Assembly (NCBI GenBank): GCA_949101405.1
Contig: CARYFM010000015.1
Coordinates: 1-18,768 of the forward strand
From: an uncultured Candidatus Saccharibacteria bacterium
GTDB taxonomy: Bacteria > Patescibacteriota > Saccharimonadia > Saccharimonadales > Saccharimonadaceae
Direction of reading: 5' to 3'
Length of the DNA stretch: 18,768 bases
The stretch's first letter is position 1. Each line of letters opens with the position of its first letter. The notes below the pieces were generated by a model, which was given only the letters and a program-made list of their open reading frames with translations, did no database searches and was not told where the DNA came from. The translations under genes were made by a program, and so were the position numbers. Shown here piece by piece: positions 6,447 through 14,298 of the stretch.

Positions 6447-6459
6447 AACCTGAACAAAA

Positions 6460-7803
6460 TTATACACTGGAGCTAATTGTTACACAACGAACCGGTACTC
6501 CAGTTGGACGATCTCCAGGATATGAAAGCCTAAACCCACCATTATTACCAAAGTAAAAGCGATAAGCCGCCGCGGAACTAGCGGAGTTGCGCGAAGGATA
6601 ACTACCATCGGTATTAATTTGTTGAAGAGTACCTTGATATACGCTGCCTGAACGAGTGAAGGACAAAGGCATAGAAGTAACAGCATTAACAGTAGTTGCT
6701 TTATATTTATTTAAAAGATATTGAAAGCTACCACTCACGGTATCGTTTTTTGTTCCAGAAAGTGGCAACTTCCAACCTTTGGGGCAGATACTATCCGTAG
6801 CAGCACCACCGTCATTAGTGACACTCTGCCCAGTTCCCGCTGTCAAGGTATTAAACTGATAATAAAATTGCTGCCCTAAATTGCTTGCCGTCAAGCTCCA
6901 CGACGATAAACCATTATTATTTTGATTATTACTAATAGTAGTTCTCGTATTCTCCGTTGGTGTCCAATTCCTCGTCACATCACTATCAGCTGGCGTTAAG
7001 GTCATATTGGTGCTTAGATTGAGAGCTAGATTCTCCTGCATCCAGCAATTACCGTCTTTAAGCTTGGCTACTTTATAAGTCTTATTGTCACGAATATCAA
7101 CAAGCTCCTTAGTAACTTCTAGACTCGTAGTAGCAGCGCAAATTTCTGGAGTCATATCTTGCATATAATAAAGATCCTGTAAACCCATAACCTCCACCGG
7201 GTTTGCCACCACAGAGATGAGTACTTCGTTACTATATAAACCAGCTTCCAAATTAGTATCAATTTTAGTTCCAAAAGCCACCTTGTAAGTCTGGTTATCA
7301 GAAGAAGTAGTAGTGCTTTTTATCTCCGTGAAAACTTCTGGAATACTATTAAACTGGTGAGATTCAGTTGGAACCTGCTCACCAATATAGTAACCCCAGG
7401 TATTGGCTGGAAAATTCGCCAAAGTACTAGCCTTACTAATCGTAGCAATTTTATCCTGACCGCCACGAGTTGAGGTTAAATCGGTACCATTAACACCATT
7501 CATTAATATTGCAAAACCATTACGGCTATTGGTAGAAACTTTTAGTTCAGCGACGCTACTGCTATAAGAACCACTAGCCTTTGGCGCTAAGTCAATTGTC
7601 ACCGTTGGGCTTAGCGATACTGCGAGTACTGGCCGTACTGCCACCCTTGTAATGGTTTTAGCATCCTCAGTGGTAGTCATATCGTCAGCATAAGCTTGAT
7701 CAGTACTAGGACAAGCTAATGCCGTCAAGGCTAGCCCCACCACTCCAAGACTAGCAATGCCTAGAACTAAGCGTTGCTTAGTTAATTGCTTTTGTTTCCC
7801 CAT
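6460..7803 (-). CDS. Secreted FISUMP-domain surface protein
   Basis: The 447-aa protein has a basic N-terminus, a hydrophobic segment (residues 11-30) and an AYA signal-peptidase site near residues 37-39, so it is probably exported. Residues 50-210 are Ser/Thr-rich and beta-like. From about 230 the FISUMP domain is clear: VDIRDNKTYKVAKLKDGNCWM, then ICPKGWKLP. The C-terminus contains FTRSGSVYQG and PVRCV, equivalent to FVRSG and LRC in the orphan cassettes. FISUMP regions resemble C-type-lectin/formylglycine-enzyme folds and occur in many Saccharibacteria surface proteins; ligand unknown. The ATG has a strong GGAGGT site (7813-7808). Confidence 0.85.
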   Translation of the reverse strand: MGKQKQLTKQRLVLGIASLGVVGLALTALACPSTDQAYADDMTTTEDAKTITRVAVRPVLAVSLSPTVTIDLAPKASGSYSSSVAELKVSTNSRNGFAILMNGVNGTDLTSTRGGQDKIATISKASTLANFPANTWGYYIGEQVPTESHQFNSIPEVFTEIKSTTTSSDNQTYKVAFGTKIDTNLEAGLYSNEVLISVVANPVEVMGLQDLYYMQDMTPEICAATTSLEVTKELVDIRDNKTYKVAKLKDGNCWMQENLALNLSTNMTLTPADSDVTRNWTPTENTRTTISNNQNNNGLSSWSLTASNLGQQFYYQFNTLTAGTGQSVTNDGGAATDSICPKGWKLPLSGTKNDTVSGSFQYLLNKYKATTVNAVTSMPLSFTRSGSVYQGTLQQINTDGSYPSRNSASSAAAYRFYFGNNGGFRLSYPGDRPTGVPVRCVTISSSV

Positions 7804-7830
7804 TGATACCTCCGTTTTTAGAGCGCAAAA

Positions 7831-7839
7831 AGTATAGCA
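7831..7839 (-). promoter_or_regulatory. Extended -10 promoter of the FISUMP gene
   Basis: Minus-strand TGCTATACT places an extended -10 (TATACT at 7836-7831) about 28 nt before the ATG, with no clear -35. A second TATAAT lies at 7907-7902. Between 7840 and 7973 there is also a CCAAAC/GTTTGG hairpin (7924-7947) but no gene. Confidence 0.4.
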
Positions 7840-7973
7840 TCACCCACCTATGCTTCTCGTAATCTCTAATTAGTTTATTTGGACACCCTGGGGTCACTTA
7901 TATTATATGTGCAATCTATATAGCCAAACGTATAAGGTCATGTTTGGGTACGCGAAAGAACTATCGCCAGTAC

Positions 7974-7996
7974 AAAAAGCGACACCGCAGGGTGTC
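7974..7996 (-). terminator. Intrinsic terminator of the candidate ncRNA
   Basis: Minus-strand GACACC (7996-7991), CTGC loop and GGTGTC (7984-7981 region) are followed by GC and five T residues. Five bases of the left arm are also the 3' arm of the ncRNA closing stem. Confidence 0.65.
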
Positions 7997-8114
7997 TAAA
8001 CCTTTTCCGAACCAACAGCAAATGCGATTCTAAAAGCGGTGCCGCTTTTATCGTACTTACTGTTGTGTTGCATTGAATTTACTAACCAAAATCAGGCTCG
8101 TAAGGTTTAGACAC
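7974..8114 (-). ncRNA. Candidate rod-shaped structured ncRNA, possibly 6S-like
   Basis: A minus-strand extended -10 (TGCTATAAT) ends 5 nt before a transcript that would begin GUGUCUAAACCUU. This 13-nt segment (8114-8102) pairs perfectly with 8004-7992 near the other end. Inside, a large asymmetric loop leads to a 16-bp stem with one mismatch, then an 8-bp AAAAGCGG/CCGCUUUU apical stem. The 3' end is an intrinsic terminator, GACACC-CTGC-GGTGTC then GCTTTTT, whose 5' arm overlaps the closing stem, so the two are mutually exclusive. A long rod with an asymmetric central bubble recalls 6S RNA, but at about 141 nt it is short and no sequence signature was recognised. It lies after the M50 gene and before the FISUMP gene. 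Confidence 0.6.
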
Positions 8115-8118
8115 TACT

Positions 8119-8127
8119 ATTATAGCA
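8119..8127 (-). promoter_or_regulatory. Extended -10 promoter of the candidate ncRNA
   Basis: Minus-strand TGC followed by TATAAT (8124-8119). The -35 region (ATTTGC at 17-nt spacing) is weak. The predicted start coincides with the 5' base of the closing stem. Confidence 0.55.
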
Positions 8128-8160
8128 CAGATTTTATAAACGCAAATGGTTTTTAGGAAA

Positions 8161-8799
8161 TTATCTTGCACCCACAACCCAATAGAAAAAGTCCAAAATT
8201 CCATTCATAGCCCCACCCATTATCATCGAGAGCCACCCTGGAACCAAAATCACCAATAACATCACCAAGACAATTCCCCAATTCTCCATCCGCACCATCA
8301 GCTCGCGTACTGGATCTGGGGCAATCGCATAAAGCACCCGCGAACCATCCAGCGGCGGAATCGGGATTAAATTAAAAATACCAAAGCCAAGATTAATAAA
8401 CACAAAATCCGTAAAAATCTCGCCTAAAATTCCACTGGCATACATCCAACCCGTAAAATGCCCCAACAAAAAAGCCAAAAATGCTAAAACAAAATTTGTC
8501 AGCGGTCCAGCTATAGCCACTAAGGCTATTCCCCACACACCATGTTTTAGTTTTCGTGTATTAATTGGCACTGGCTTAGCCCCACCAAAAATTGGTCCTC
8601 CCGAAAGAAATAATATCAAAGGCATCGCAATCGATAATATTGGATCAAGGTGTTTTAACGGATTCAGAGTTAAACGCCCCTCAGTCTTGGCGGTATCATC
8701 ACCTAACTTATAAGCCACCACTCCATGCGCCAGTTCATGTAGCATCATTGACAGCAAGATTACCATAAACGCAATGATAATTGTTACAAAATACCCCAT
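8161..8799 (-). CDS. Site-2 protease family (M50) membrane metalloprotease
   Basis: A 212-aa multi-pass membrane protein. The zinc site HELAH is at residues 21-25 in the first transmembrane segment, and the second M50 motif (NLIPIPPLDG, with N143 and D151) lies in a later one. Conserved GGAKPVPIN and AGPLTNF segments also fit the small bacterial M50 group without PDZ domains. Such enzymes cut substrates inside the membrane; no substrate can be named. The ATG has an AGGAGAGG site. It is the last gene of the thrS-miaA run, 65 nt after the MBL-like gene. Confidence 0.92.
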   Translation of the reverse strand: MGYFVTIIIAFMVILLSMMLHELAHGVVAYKLGDDTAKTEGRLTLNPLKHLDPILSIAMPLILFLSGGPIFGGAKPVPINTRKLKHGVWGIALVAIAGPLTNFVLAFLAFLLGHFTGWMYASGILGEIFTDFVFINLGFGIFNLIPIPPLDGSRVLYAIAPDPVRELMVRMENWGIVLVMLLVILVPGWLSMIMGGAMNGILDFFYWVVGAR

Positions 8800-8864
8800 T
8801 TTACCTCTCCTGTATTAACATCATATATACATTATCCATACAAACCGCATACAGTGTATTGCAT

Positions 8865-9320
8865 CTAGGCCAAAGCTACTACATCTAGGGTTGCTGGCAA
8901 TGATTCCAAACTCTTCACTTTCAATTTCTTCTCCGCTCGCGCCGCTACCTTCAAATCCATCACCATACCATCAATATTGCCCATCGCTACCACTACTTTT
9001 GGCTCTATCTCGCGCACTGCTCGCACCGAACTAGTACACAATACATCAGAAATCCCCAGCTCATCCAACGCCAGAGCATCATCAACTGCACCAATAATAC
9101 CCACGTGCACGTTATTCATTACCGCATCATAAATCGTCTTGCCATCTTTCACTGCAATCCCACGAATCGCCACCTCACCAATCTCAAACTCCCCTGGACC
9201 AACAATCTTCCCCACTTCTAGATTCGCGTCAATAGTCTCACTCGCTAAATCAAACTTAATCGAGGTTGTCTTTGTGCTAAGTATAATAATATCTTGATCT
9301 TTGCTTTCAATCTCAAACAT
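8865..9320 (-). CDS. MBL-fold-like protein lacking the metal motif
   Basis: The 151-aa protein contains VGKIVGPGEFEIGEVAIRGI and a run of beta-strand-like repeats typical of a group of short metallo-beta-lactamase-fold proteins. The diagnostic HxHxDH metal site is absent and the sequence has a single His, in the VHVGIIG segment, so metal-dependent hydrolysis is improbable. The start has a strong AAGGAGG site, and it sits 22 nt after the wHTH gene in the same direction. It may be a structural or regulatory remnant of the fold. Family assignment is moderate; function unknown. Confidence 0.55.
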   Translation of the reverse strand: MFEIESKDQDIIILSTKTTSIKFDLASETIDANLEVGKIVGPGEFEIGEVAIRGIAVKDGKTIYDAVMNNVHVGIIGAVDDALALDELGISDVLCTSSVRAVREIEPKVVVAMGNIDGMVMDLKVAARAEKKLKVKSLESLPATLDVVALA

Positions 9321-9342
9321 TTTCCTCCTTTAACATATATGG

Positions 9343-9975
9343 TTATTCTGGATGTACCAGCTTCTCTGGATCATATAATTCCGCAATTTCCATTTCCAGA
9401 ACCTCAGCAATAAACTTGTCCCGCACGCTCCGTCGATACAAATAATCATCTCGACTCATAATCACATAATTCAGAGGCCTCCCCTGACGCTTCTCTACTA
9501 CCTCCGCCCAACGCGTCAATTTCTTAGTCCGATCATCACCTACAATCAACAAGTCCAAACCATCTTGCCCCGGAAAGCGATTCACCACAATCAGAACCTT
9601 AAGATATTTCTCCACCGGACGAATCAGCTCTTCCCAATTATTGCTCCGCCTCAATACCCGGTGCACCTCAATTGTGTTATTGCTACCTGGAACTGGACGA
9701 TGTGGCGAAAAAATCTCCTGAAACGCATGCGCATATGGACTTTTCATATTAGCCGAATAATAAACCTTGTTATCGTAAGTATCACTCTTCACGATACCAA
9801 TCCCCTCAAGGTTAATCAGCTCACGTCGCACTGAGTTAATCTGTTCCTCTATTACGCGCGTAATCTCACGCACATAATATGATTTAGAAGTGTTTGAGAA
9901 GAAGAGCTCCAGTAACTTTGCCCGAGTTTTTGAGCCAAATAATTTTTCAATCGGAACGCTATCTTCTTTGCTCAT
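9343..9975 (-). CDS. Winged-helix regulator with nucleotidyltransferase-like domain
   Basis: In this 210-aa protein residues 10-75 form a winged helix (LFGSKTRAKLLELFF, YYVREITRVIEEQINSVRREL, GIVKS). Residues 100-195 resemble the small nucleotidyltransferase-like domain often fused to it (LKVLIVVNRFPG, GLDLLIVGDD). This architecture occurs in CPR genomes next to housekeeping genes and is thought to be regulatory, without a proven target. Its ATG overlaps the 3' end of miaA by 17 bases in another frame, with no clear ribosome binding site, so it is probably translated by coupling to miaA. Confidence 0.75.
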   Translation of the reverse strand: MSKEDSVPIEKLFGSKTRAKLLELFFSNTSKSYYVREITRVIEEQINSVRRELINLEGIGIVKSDTYDNKVYYSANMKSPYAHAFQEIFSPHRPVPGSNNTIEVHRVLRRSNNWEELIRPVEKYLKVLIVVNRFPGQDGLDLLIVGDDRTKKLTRWAEVVEKRQGRPLNYVIMSRDDYLYRRSVRDKFIAEVLEMEIAELYDPEKLVHPE

Positions 9976-10771
9976 CTTGTATACATTTTAACACATAAGG
10001 CTTAACTTCGGCAAGTGGCAACCAGATAATATTTTTGTTCCGTTTGAACCAAGTTAACTGTCTTTTTGCTAAATGCCAATCGTCTAGAACAAATAATTTT
10101 TTCGCCTCTTCCAAATTGTACTCACCTTGCAAATAACCCCAAGCAAACTGATAAATATTACTCTTCATTGCTTGAGTATTCCAATTATACAGTTCTACAA
10201 GTCGTCTTGTTTCTTCATAAAGCTCATCATTAAATAATTTATCCGCCCGCTGCTTAATGCGTTCACGTAATTGTTCAGGAGACCATTTAATTCCTATGGT
10301 TAAATAATTTGTACACATTTCTTTGCGGTCACTTTGATCCAGCTTCTTCTGTTCAGAAAACCCATAATCATACACCAAGGCATCAATATATAACCCTGTA
10401 CCCCCCACTACCATTGGTAATTTTCCTCGTTCTCTAATCTCGGAAATCTTTTGCTGGGCAAAAGATTTCCAATCTGCCACCGTAAAACGCTCACCTGGCT
10501 CCACTATACTAATACCATGGTGTGGCACGCCAGCCTGCTCCTCTAGCGTGGGCGCCGCCGTGCCAAGTTCCATTCCTTGATAAATTGCCCGGGAATCTGC
10601 CGAGATAATTTCTGCACCACTCACCCCAGCAAAACTACCACCATTCTCCCATGCTAAGCATTCAATTTCCTGGGCAATCTCTATTGACACACCCGTCTTA
10701 CCGCTAGCAGTCGCCCCCAAAATCACTATAGTTTTATCAAACTTAGCGACTTCATTAGAATGAGTGATTAT
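9959..10771 (-). CDS. miaA: tRNA dimethylallyltransferase, non-ATG start
   Basis: MiaA adds a dimethylallyl group to A37 of tRNAs reading UNN codons. The P-loop GATASGKT, SADSRAIYQGMELGTA, VPHH and MVVGGTGLYIDAL motifs are diagnostic. The first standard start in frame is a GTG at 10726, which would remove the first beta strand before the P-loop and has no binding site. AAGGAG (10783-10778), inside the end of thrS, lies 6 nt before an in-frame ATA at 10771, giving 270 aa beginning with the missing strand (KTIVILGATA). I therefore place the start at ATA. The protein is shorter than the usual 300 aa. It overlaps the next gene by 17 bases. Confidence 0.88.
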   Translation of the reverse strand: MITHSNEVAKFDKTIVILGATASGKTGVSIEIAQEIECLAWENGGSFAGVSGAEIISADSRAIYQGMELGTAAPTLEEQAGVPHHGISIVEPGERFTVADWKSFAQQKISEIRERGKLPMVVGGTGLYIDALVYDYGFSEQKKLDQSDRKEMCTNYLTIGIKWSPEQLRERIKQRADKLFNDELYEETRRLVELYNWNTQAMKSNIYQFAWGYLQGEYNLEEAKKLFVLDDWHLAKRQLTWFKRNKNIIWLPLAEVKPYVLKCIQDEQRR

Positions 10772-10773
10772 AC

Positions 10774-12543
10774 TTAACTCCTTGCCACTAGCCAGCCGAC
10801 CAACTCGTCTAACCCAACTTTCTCTTCTCCATCCCGAGTGCGCACACTCACTTCACGTGCCTCAGCATCTTTCTCACCCACAATCAATACGACCGGAATT
10901 TTCATCGCCGTAGCCCGTTTAATCTTCTTGCCTAGGCTATCGTCGGTACGATCAATCTCAAATCTAAGCTGGTTATTCTTGATTGGTTCGTCTAACACTA
11001 CACCACGTAGTGCTTTCTCTACCTCTTTTACATAAGCCTCAGCCTTATCGTTCACCGTCAAAACCCGCACCTGCTCTGGCGCGCACCAGAGTGGAAACCA
11101 TCCAGCCGTATGCTCAATAAAGATACTCATAAAGCGTTCGATTGCACCAAGCAACGCACAGTGAATCATAATTGGCGTCTTCTTGCCACCATCAGCATCA
11201 GTATATTCCAAACCAAACCGCGTTGGCATTGCATAATCCAATTGTACCGTGGCTAACTGCCATTCCCGACCTAAGGCATCTACTGCCATAAAATCCATCT
11301 TGGGACCATACATTGCAGCCTCACCAACCCCTACAAAATATTCCATCTCAAACTTCTTCGCCATACGCTCAATTGCCGTTTGAGCCTTTTCCCACATCTC
11401 TGCATCGCCGATATAGCCATCACCATCATCACGAAAACTCAAACGCAAAGTCAACTTCATCCCGACCTTAGCGTACAAGTCCTTAGCGCTCTCGATCAAC
11501 TCGCCAAACACCCCCTCTACCTGATCTTCCGTACAGAACACATGAGAATCATCCTGCGTAATCGCTCGCACTCTAGAAAGACCACCTAGTTCCCCCTTGC
11601 GTTCATCACGATATACCATCGTAGTCTCCAGATATTTCACTGGCAATTCTTTATATGAACGCGGCGCACTAGCAAAAATTTGACTATGATGAGGACAATT
11701 CACTGGTTTGAGAGCCAGCTCATCGCCACTTTCTTGACTAATAAACTTAAGCAATTCTGGAAATTTCTGATAATGTCCACTAGTTTTATATAAATCAACT
11801 GTAGCAATGTGCGGAATACATACCTTGCGATAACCACAACGCACTCGATAGCCCTGTGCCAATTCATTCAACATATCACGCAAAATCGTCCCTCGTGGCG
11901 TAAAAAGCGGCAATCCAGACCCTACCAAATCCGAAAAACAAAACAAATCCAGTTCCTTGCCTAATTTACGATGGTCACGCTTTTTGGCTTCTTCTTGCTG
12001 TTCTAAATACGCCTCTAACTCCTCTTGAGTAGCAAAAGCCAAGCCATAAAGCCGAGTCAGCATTTCGCGTTTCTCATCGCCTCGCCAATACGCCCCAGCA
12101 ATTCTGTCCAATTTCCAGGCGCCAATTTCTTTCAGATTCTCAACATGTGAACCTTTACAGAGGTCGGCAAACAACACCTCGCCGTTTTTTGGATCCACCA
12201 AATCGTAAAAAGTAATCGTCTCACCCTCAGGTAACTCGCTAATCAACTCTTCTTTATAAACCTGTTTATTTTCCTTCGCCCAAGCCAACGCTTCATCTCG
12301 CGACACTTCACGCGCCCGCATCTCACAGCCCCGTGCGATAATTCCTCGCATTTTCTTCTCAATCTTAGGCAAATCAGCATCAGAAACTTTGCTCTCACCA
12401 AAATCAATGTCATAATAAAAGCCATTTTCAATTGCTGGACCAATACCAAAAGTTGTTGTCGGATAAAGCTCCCGCACCGCCGCAGCCATCACATGACTGA
12501 GACTATGGCGCATTTTTTCAACTTGCAGATTCTCCGCTTCCAT
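10774..12543 (-). CDS. thrS: Threonyl-tRNA synthetase lacking the TGS domain
   Basis: The 589-aa enzyme charges tRNA-Thr. It begins directly with the editing-type domain (HSLSH, H13 and H17; C129 and H133 of the same site), so the N-terminal TGS domain of about 60 residues is absent. The catalytic core has the zinc ligands C283, H334 and H461 with spacing like E. coli ThrS, motif 2 YRDERKGELGGLSRVR and motif 3 GAIERF. The anticodon-binding domain starts near LWCAPEQVRVL. ATG follows AGAAAGGATG. It leads an operon with miaA, whose start lies 2 nt after its stop. Loss of TGS is known in some reduced lineages. Confidence 0.97.
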   Translation of the reverse strand: MEAENLQVEKMRHSLSHVMAAAVRELYPTTTFGIGPAIENGFYYDIDFGESKVSDADLPKIEKKMRGIIARGCEMRAREVSRDEALAWAKENKQVYKEELISELPEGETITFYDLVDPKNGEVLFADLCKGSHVENLKEIGAWKLDRIAGAYWRGDEKREMLTRLYGLAFATQEELEAYLEQQEEAKKRDHRKLGKELDLFCFSDLVGSGLPLFTPRGTILRDMLNELAQGYRVRCGYRKVCIPHIATVDLYKTSGHYQKFPELLKFISQESGDELALKPVNCPHHSQIFASAPRSYKELPVKYLETTMVYRDERKGELGGLSRVRAITQDDSHVFCTEDQVEGVFGELIESAKDLYAKVGMKLTLRLSFRDDGDGYIGDAEMWEKAQTAIERMAKKFEMEYFVGVGEAAMYGPKMDFMAVDALGREWQLATVQLDYAMPTRFGLEYTDADGGKKTPIMIHCALLGAIERFMSIFIEHTAGWFPLWCAPEQVRVLTVNDKAEAYVKEVEKALRGVVLDEPIKNNQLRFEIDRTDDSLGKKIKRATAMKIPVVLIVGEKDAEAREVSVRTRDGEEKVGLDELVGWLVARS

Positions 12544-12578
12544 AGCTTCATCCTTTCTTGAGGTTATTTTATCTTTAC

Positions 12579-12587
12579 ATTATACCA
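12579..12587 (-). promoter_or_regulatory. thrS extended -10 promoter
   Basis: Minus-strand TGGTATAAT (TATAAT at 12584-12579) lies about 35 nt before the thrS ATG, with no clear -35. A 12-bp palindrome (12602-12630) covers the -35 region, so it could be an operator. No T-box leader is present; the leader is too short. Confidence 0.55.
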
Positions 12588-12601
12588 TGCTTCACAGAAA
12601 A

Positions 12602-12630
12602 TCGAACTTGTAAACGCGTTACAAGTTCGA
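12602..12630. repeat. 12-bp inverted repeat over the thrS -35 region
   Basis: TCGAACTTGTAA (12602-12613), loop ACGCG, TTACAAGTTCGA (12619-12630). The arms are perfect. Only short T-runs follow, so it may be a weak terminator, an operator, or both. Confidence 0.65.
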
Positions 12631-12650
12631 ACACATTTTTCCTCAATAAA

Positions 12651-12690
12651 AAAGCAAAAACGAGGCTTAATTACCTGCCTCGTTTGCTTT
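12651..12690 (-). terminator. Terminator of the HD-domain gene
   Basis: The minus strand reads AAAGCAAACGAGGC (12690-12677), a 10-nt loop, then GCCTCGTTTTTGCTTT with one bulged base, followed by more T residues. It lies 57 nt beyond the HD gene stop. Confidence 0.75.
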
Positions 12691-12717
12691 GAATCAACTA
12701 AAAAGAACTGAGATGCC

Positions 12718-12757
12718 TTCTGTAAGCAGTGACTGCTTACAGAAACCTAGGTTTCTG
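12718..12757. repeat. Two overlapping perfect palindromes at the HD gene stop
   Basis: TTCTGTAAGCAG (12718-12729) and CTGCTTACAGAA (12733-12744) form a 12-bp stem with a TGA loop. It overlaps the 18-base palindrome CAGAAACCTAGGTTTCTG (12740-12757), whose centre contains the TAG stop of the HD-domain gene. The two share bases and cannot form together. No U-run follows, so the role may be 3'-end protection or protein binding. Confidence 0.7.
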
Positions 12758-13487
12758 TTGGTCCGCCAAAACCCGTCACCAAATAGGAATAATCTTTTGC
12801 TGTCAACGGATTAATAAAATTGGGGTCAGTCAACTTTACATCATACTGAAAAGCATAGACATGCAACAGCATAGTTATATTCTCCCGCAACACCCAGAGC
12901 AAAGGTTGCGCTTCAGGCCATTTGTATTTCGCCCTCTTTAGCACCGGCATCCTCAAAATGTCTGACTCCACCACATTTTTCCGAATCTTATCTGGAGAAA
13001 AAGTTGCCTGCATGGTTGCAAGATTATAATACATGTCTATGCACTTACAAATTACCGAGTTTAAATCTTCCAACAGCTCATTGGCATACCGCCTTTTCTG
13101 TTCGAATTTAGTTTCACCCGGGAACTTATCTGCAATCGTCATATACTTCACCCCATGCTTCACATCATCACTAAATGGCAAACTTTCCACCGGTATATCC
13201 GATTCCTCCGGCACATCATGAAGTAAAATCGTGGCAATCGTCACATCGGTTATACATGTACAAAATTTACGCAGCGACAATGCATAGCACGCCATGGCTA
13301 AGGGATGAACCTCATACCTCTGGCCGTCATTCCGAAACTGCCCCTCATGCATCTTGCGCATATAAGGCAAAGCTCGTATGCTCTCACTCATATTTGCTCC
13401 GCCCACCGTTCCTTGAACATAAAGATACATTTTGTCTGCCGAAAAAAGCCTGCCATAATAACCTTCGTTTAGTGTATTTGGCATCAT
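12747..13487 (-). CDS. RelA/SpoT-type HD-domain hydrolase (Mesh1-like)
   Basis: The protein resembles the HD hydrolase domain of RelA/SpoT/Mesh1: HEGQFRNDGQRYEVHPL, then ATILLHDVPEE with the HD pair, then KCIDMYYNLATM matching the KxxDRxxN region. There is no synthetase, TGS or ACT domain. A small alarmone (ppGpp) or nucleotide hydrolase is the best guess. The Arg of the last motif is Met, as expected to vary. The frame opens at an ATG at 13496 directly touching GAGGAG; the ATG at 13487 is 9 nt from that site and is the more likely start (246 aa; 249 aa from 13496). The stop is buried in a palindrome. Confidence 0.8.
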   Translation of the reverse strand: MMPNTLNEGYYGRLFSADKMYLYVQGTVGGANMSESIRALPYMRKMHEGQFRNDGQRYEVHPLAMACYALSLRKFCTCITDVTIATILLHDVPEESDIPVESLPFSDDVKHGVKYMTIADKFPGETKFEQKRRYANELLEDLNSVICKCIDMYYNLATMQATFSPDKIRKNVVESDILRMPVLKRAKYKWPEAQPLLWVLRENITMLLHVYAFQYDVKLTDPNFINPLTAKDYSYLVTGFGGPTET

Positions 13488-13533
13488 AAACACCATCTCC
13501 TCTCTTAAAGAGCTCCCGCCCCGATTTTACTCT

Positions 13534-13542
13534 ATTGTATCA
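13534..13542 (-). promoter_or_regulatory. HD gene extended -10 promoter
   Basis: Minus-strand TGATACAAT (TACAAT at 13539-13534) would start transcription near 13527, about 30 nt upstream of the GAGGAG site. Confidence 0.45.
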
Positions 13543-13575
13543 CAAGCCAAAAGATCAAAACTCACATCAAAACAT

Positions 13576-14166
13576 CTATACCTTGATCTGCCTCCGCTTT
13601 TTATGACGCGATCGCCGTCGTCTAGCCAATTTTTCCGCATGATAAGCCTGAATATATCCCACGGTTGCTGCCAGAAAAATAATCCCTTCAGACAAAATCC
13701 CCGCCACTGAGAAAATAAATCCGTTATACAGCATCCAACACAGCGCCACTGGTATACCCAAAAATTTATACACCTTAGTACTATTCTGCCAAATCGAAAT
13801 CTCATACAAAACCGTTGCCGCCACTGAAAGTAGACTTAACGGGCCATCATAAGTCCAAACTGCCAAGATTGCAATCACCGCCAAAACCACTCCCAATGCG
13901 ACAAAATCCCTCAGCCCCAATTTGTGATTCTTCCCCCGTCGATGCTCATCATATAAATAATAGAAATTTGCCAGCAAAATCACCACCGACATTGCCAAAC
14001 CCAAATCCGCCCCCAAGAGAATATATGCCACAATCCCCGCCAACATCGAAAATGTGTCCAAGATCACCACTAATTTGCGTTTCTTGGCAAAGTAGGTTGT
14101 ACCTAGTAGCACGTACTCTATAACCGTAAAAATCTGTGACCAAATATACGTCCAAGTGATATTCAT
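13576..14166 (-). CDS. YgjV-family inner membrane protein
   Basis: About 196 aa with five or six hydrophobic segments, short loops and a strongly basic tail (RRRRSRHKKRR). The pattern IWSQIFTVIEYVLLG, FFAKKRK-like loop and IWQNSTKVYKFLGIP matches YgjV-type proteins, which have no established function. The frame opens with GTG at 14193, but a TATAAT at 14179-14174 makes that start unlikely to be transcribed. Initiation from this -10 would begin at or next to the ATG at 14166, suggesting a leaderless mRNA; an ATG at 14172 is also possible. It is divergent from the HTH operon. Confidence 0.7.
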   Translation of the reverse strand: MNITWTYIWSQIFTVIEYVLLGTTYFAKKRKLVVILDTFSMLAGIVAYILLGADLGLAMSVVILLANFYYLYDEHRRGKNHKLGLRDFVALGVVLAVIAILAVWTYDGPLSLLSVAATVLYEISIWQNSTKVYKFLGIPVALCWMLYNGFIFSVAGILSEGIIFLAATVGYIQAYHAEKLARRRRSRHKKRRQIKV

Positions 14167-14173
14167 AAGCATT

Positions 14174-14179
14174 ATTATA
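14174..14179 (-). promoter_or_regulatory. -10 box for a leaderless ygjV-like transcript
   Basis: Minus-strand TATAAT with no clear -35. The expected start point is within a few bases of ATG 14166, and there is no room for a ribosome binding site. Confidence 0.4.
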
Positions 14180-14220
14180 CTGCAAAACTCCACAAAATCA
14201 TAAAAACAACCCCATTACTA

Positions 14221-14249
14221 TTGACATTTTTAGAAATATATGATACAAT
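14221..14249 (+). promoter_or_regulatory. Consensus promoter of the HTH/coiled-coil operon
   Basis: TTGACA (14221-14226), 17-nt spacer and TACAAT (14244-14249). The -35 is perfect and the -10 has one mismatch. It gives a leader of about 43 nt containing AAAGGAGGTG. Confidence 0.85.
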
Positions 14250-14298
14250 GGAACTATACGCTTAGGTTTTGCCAAAGAAATTAAAGGAGGTGTAATAA

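Noticed and set aside
7974..8114. 4.5S signal recognition particle RNA
   Set aside because: The conserved GGAAGCAGC-type apical loop is absent.
12544..12640. T-box riboswitch upstream of thrS
   Set aside because: The leader after the predicted promoter is only about 30 nt and has no T-box sequence or antiterminator.
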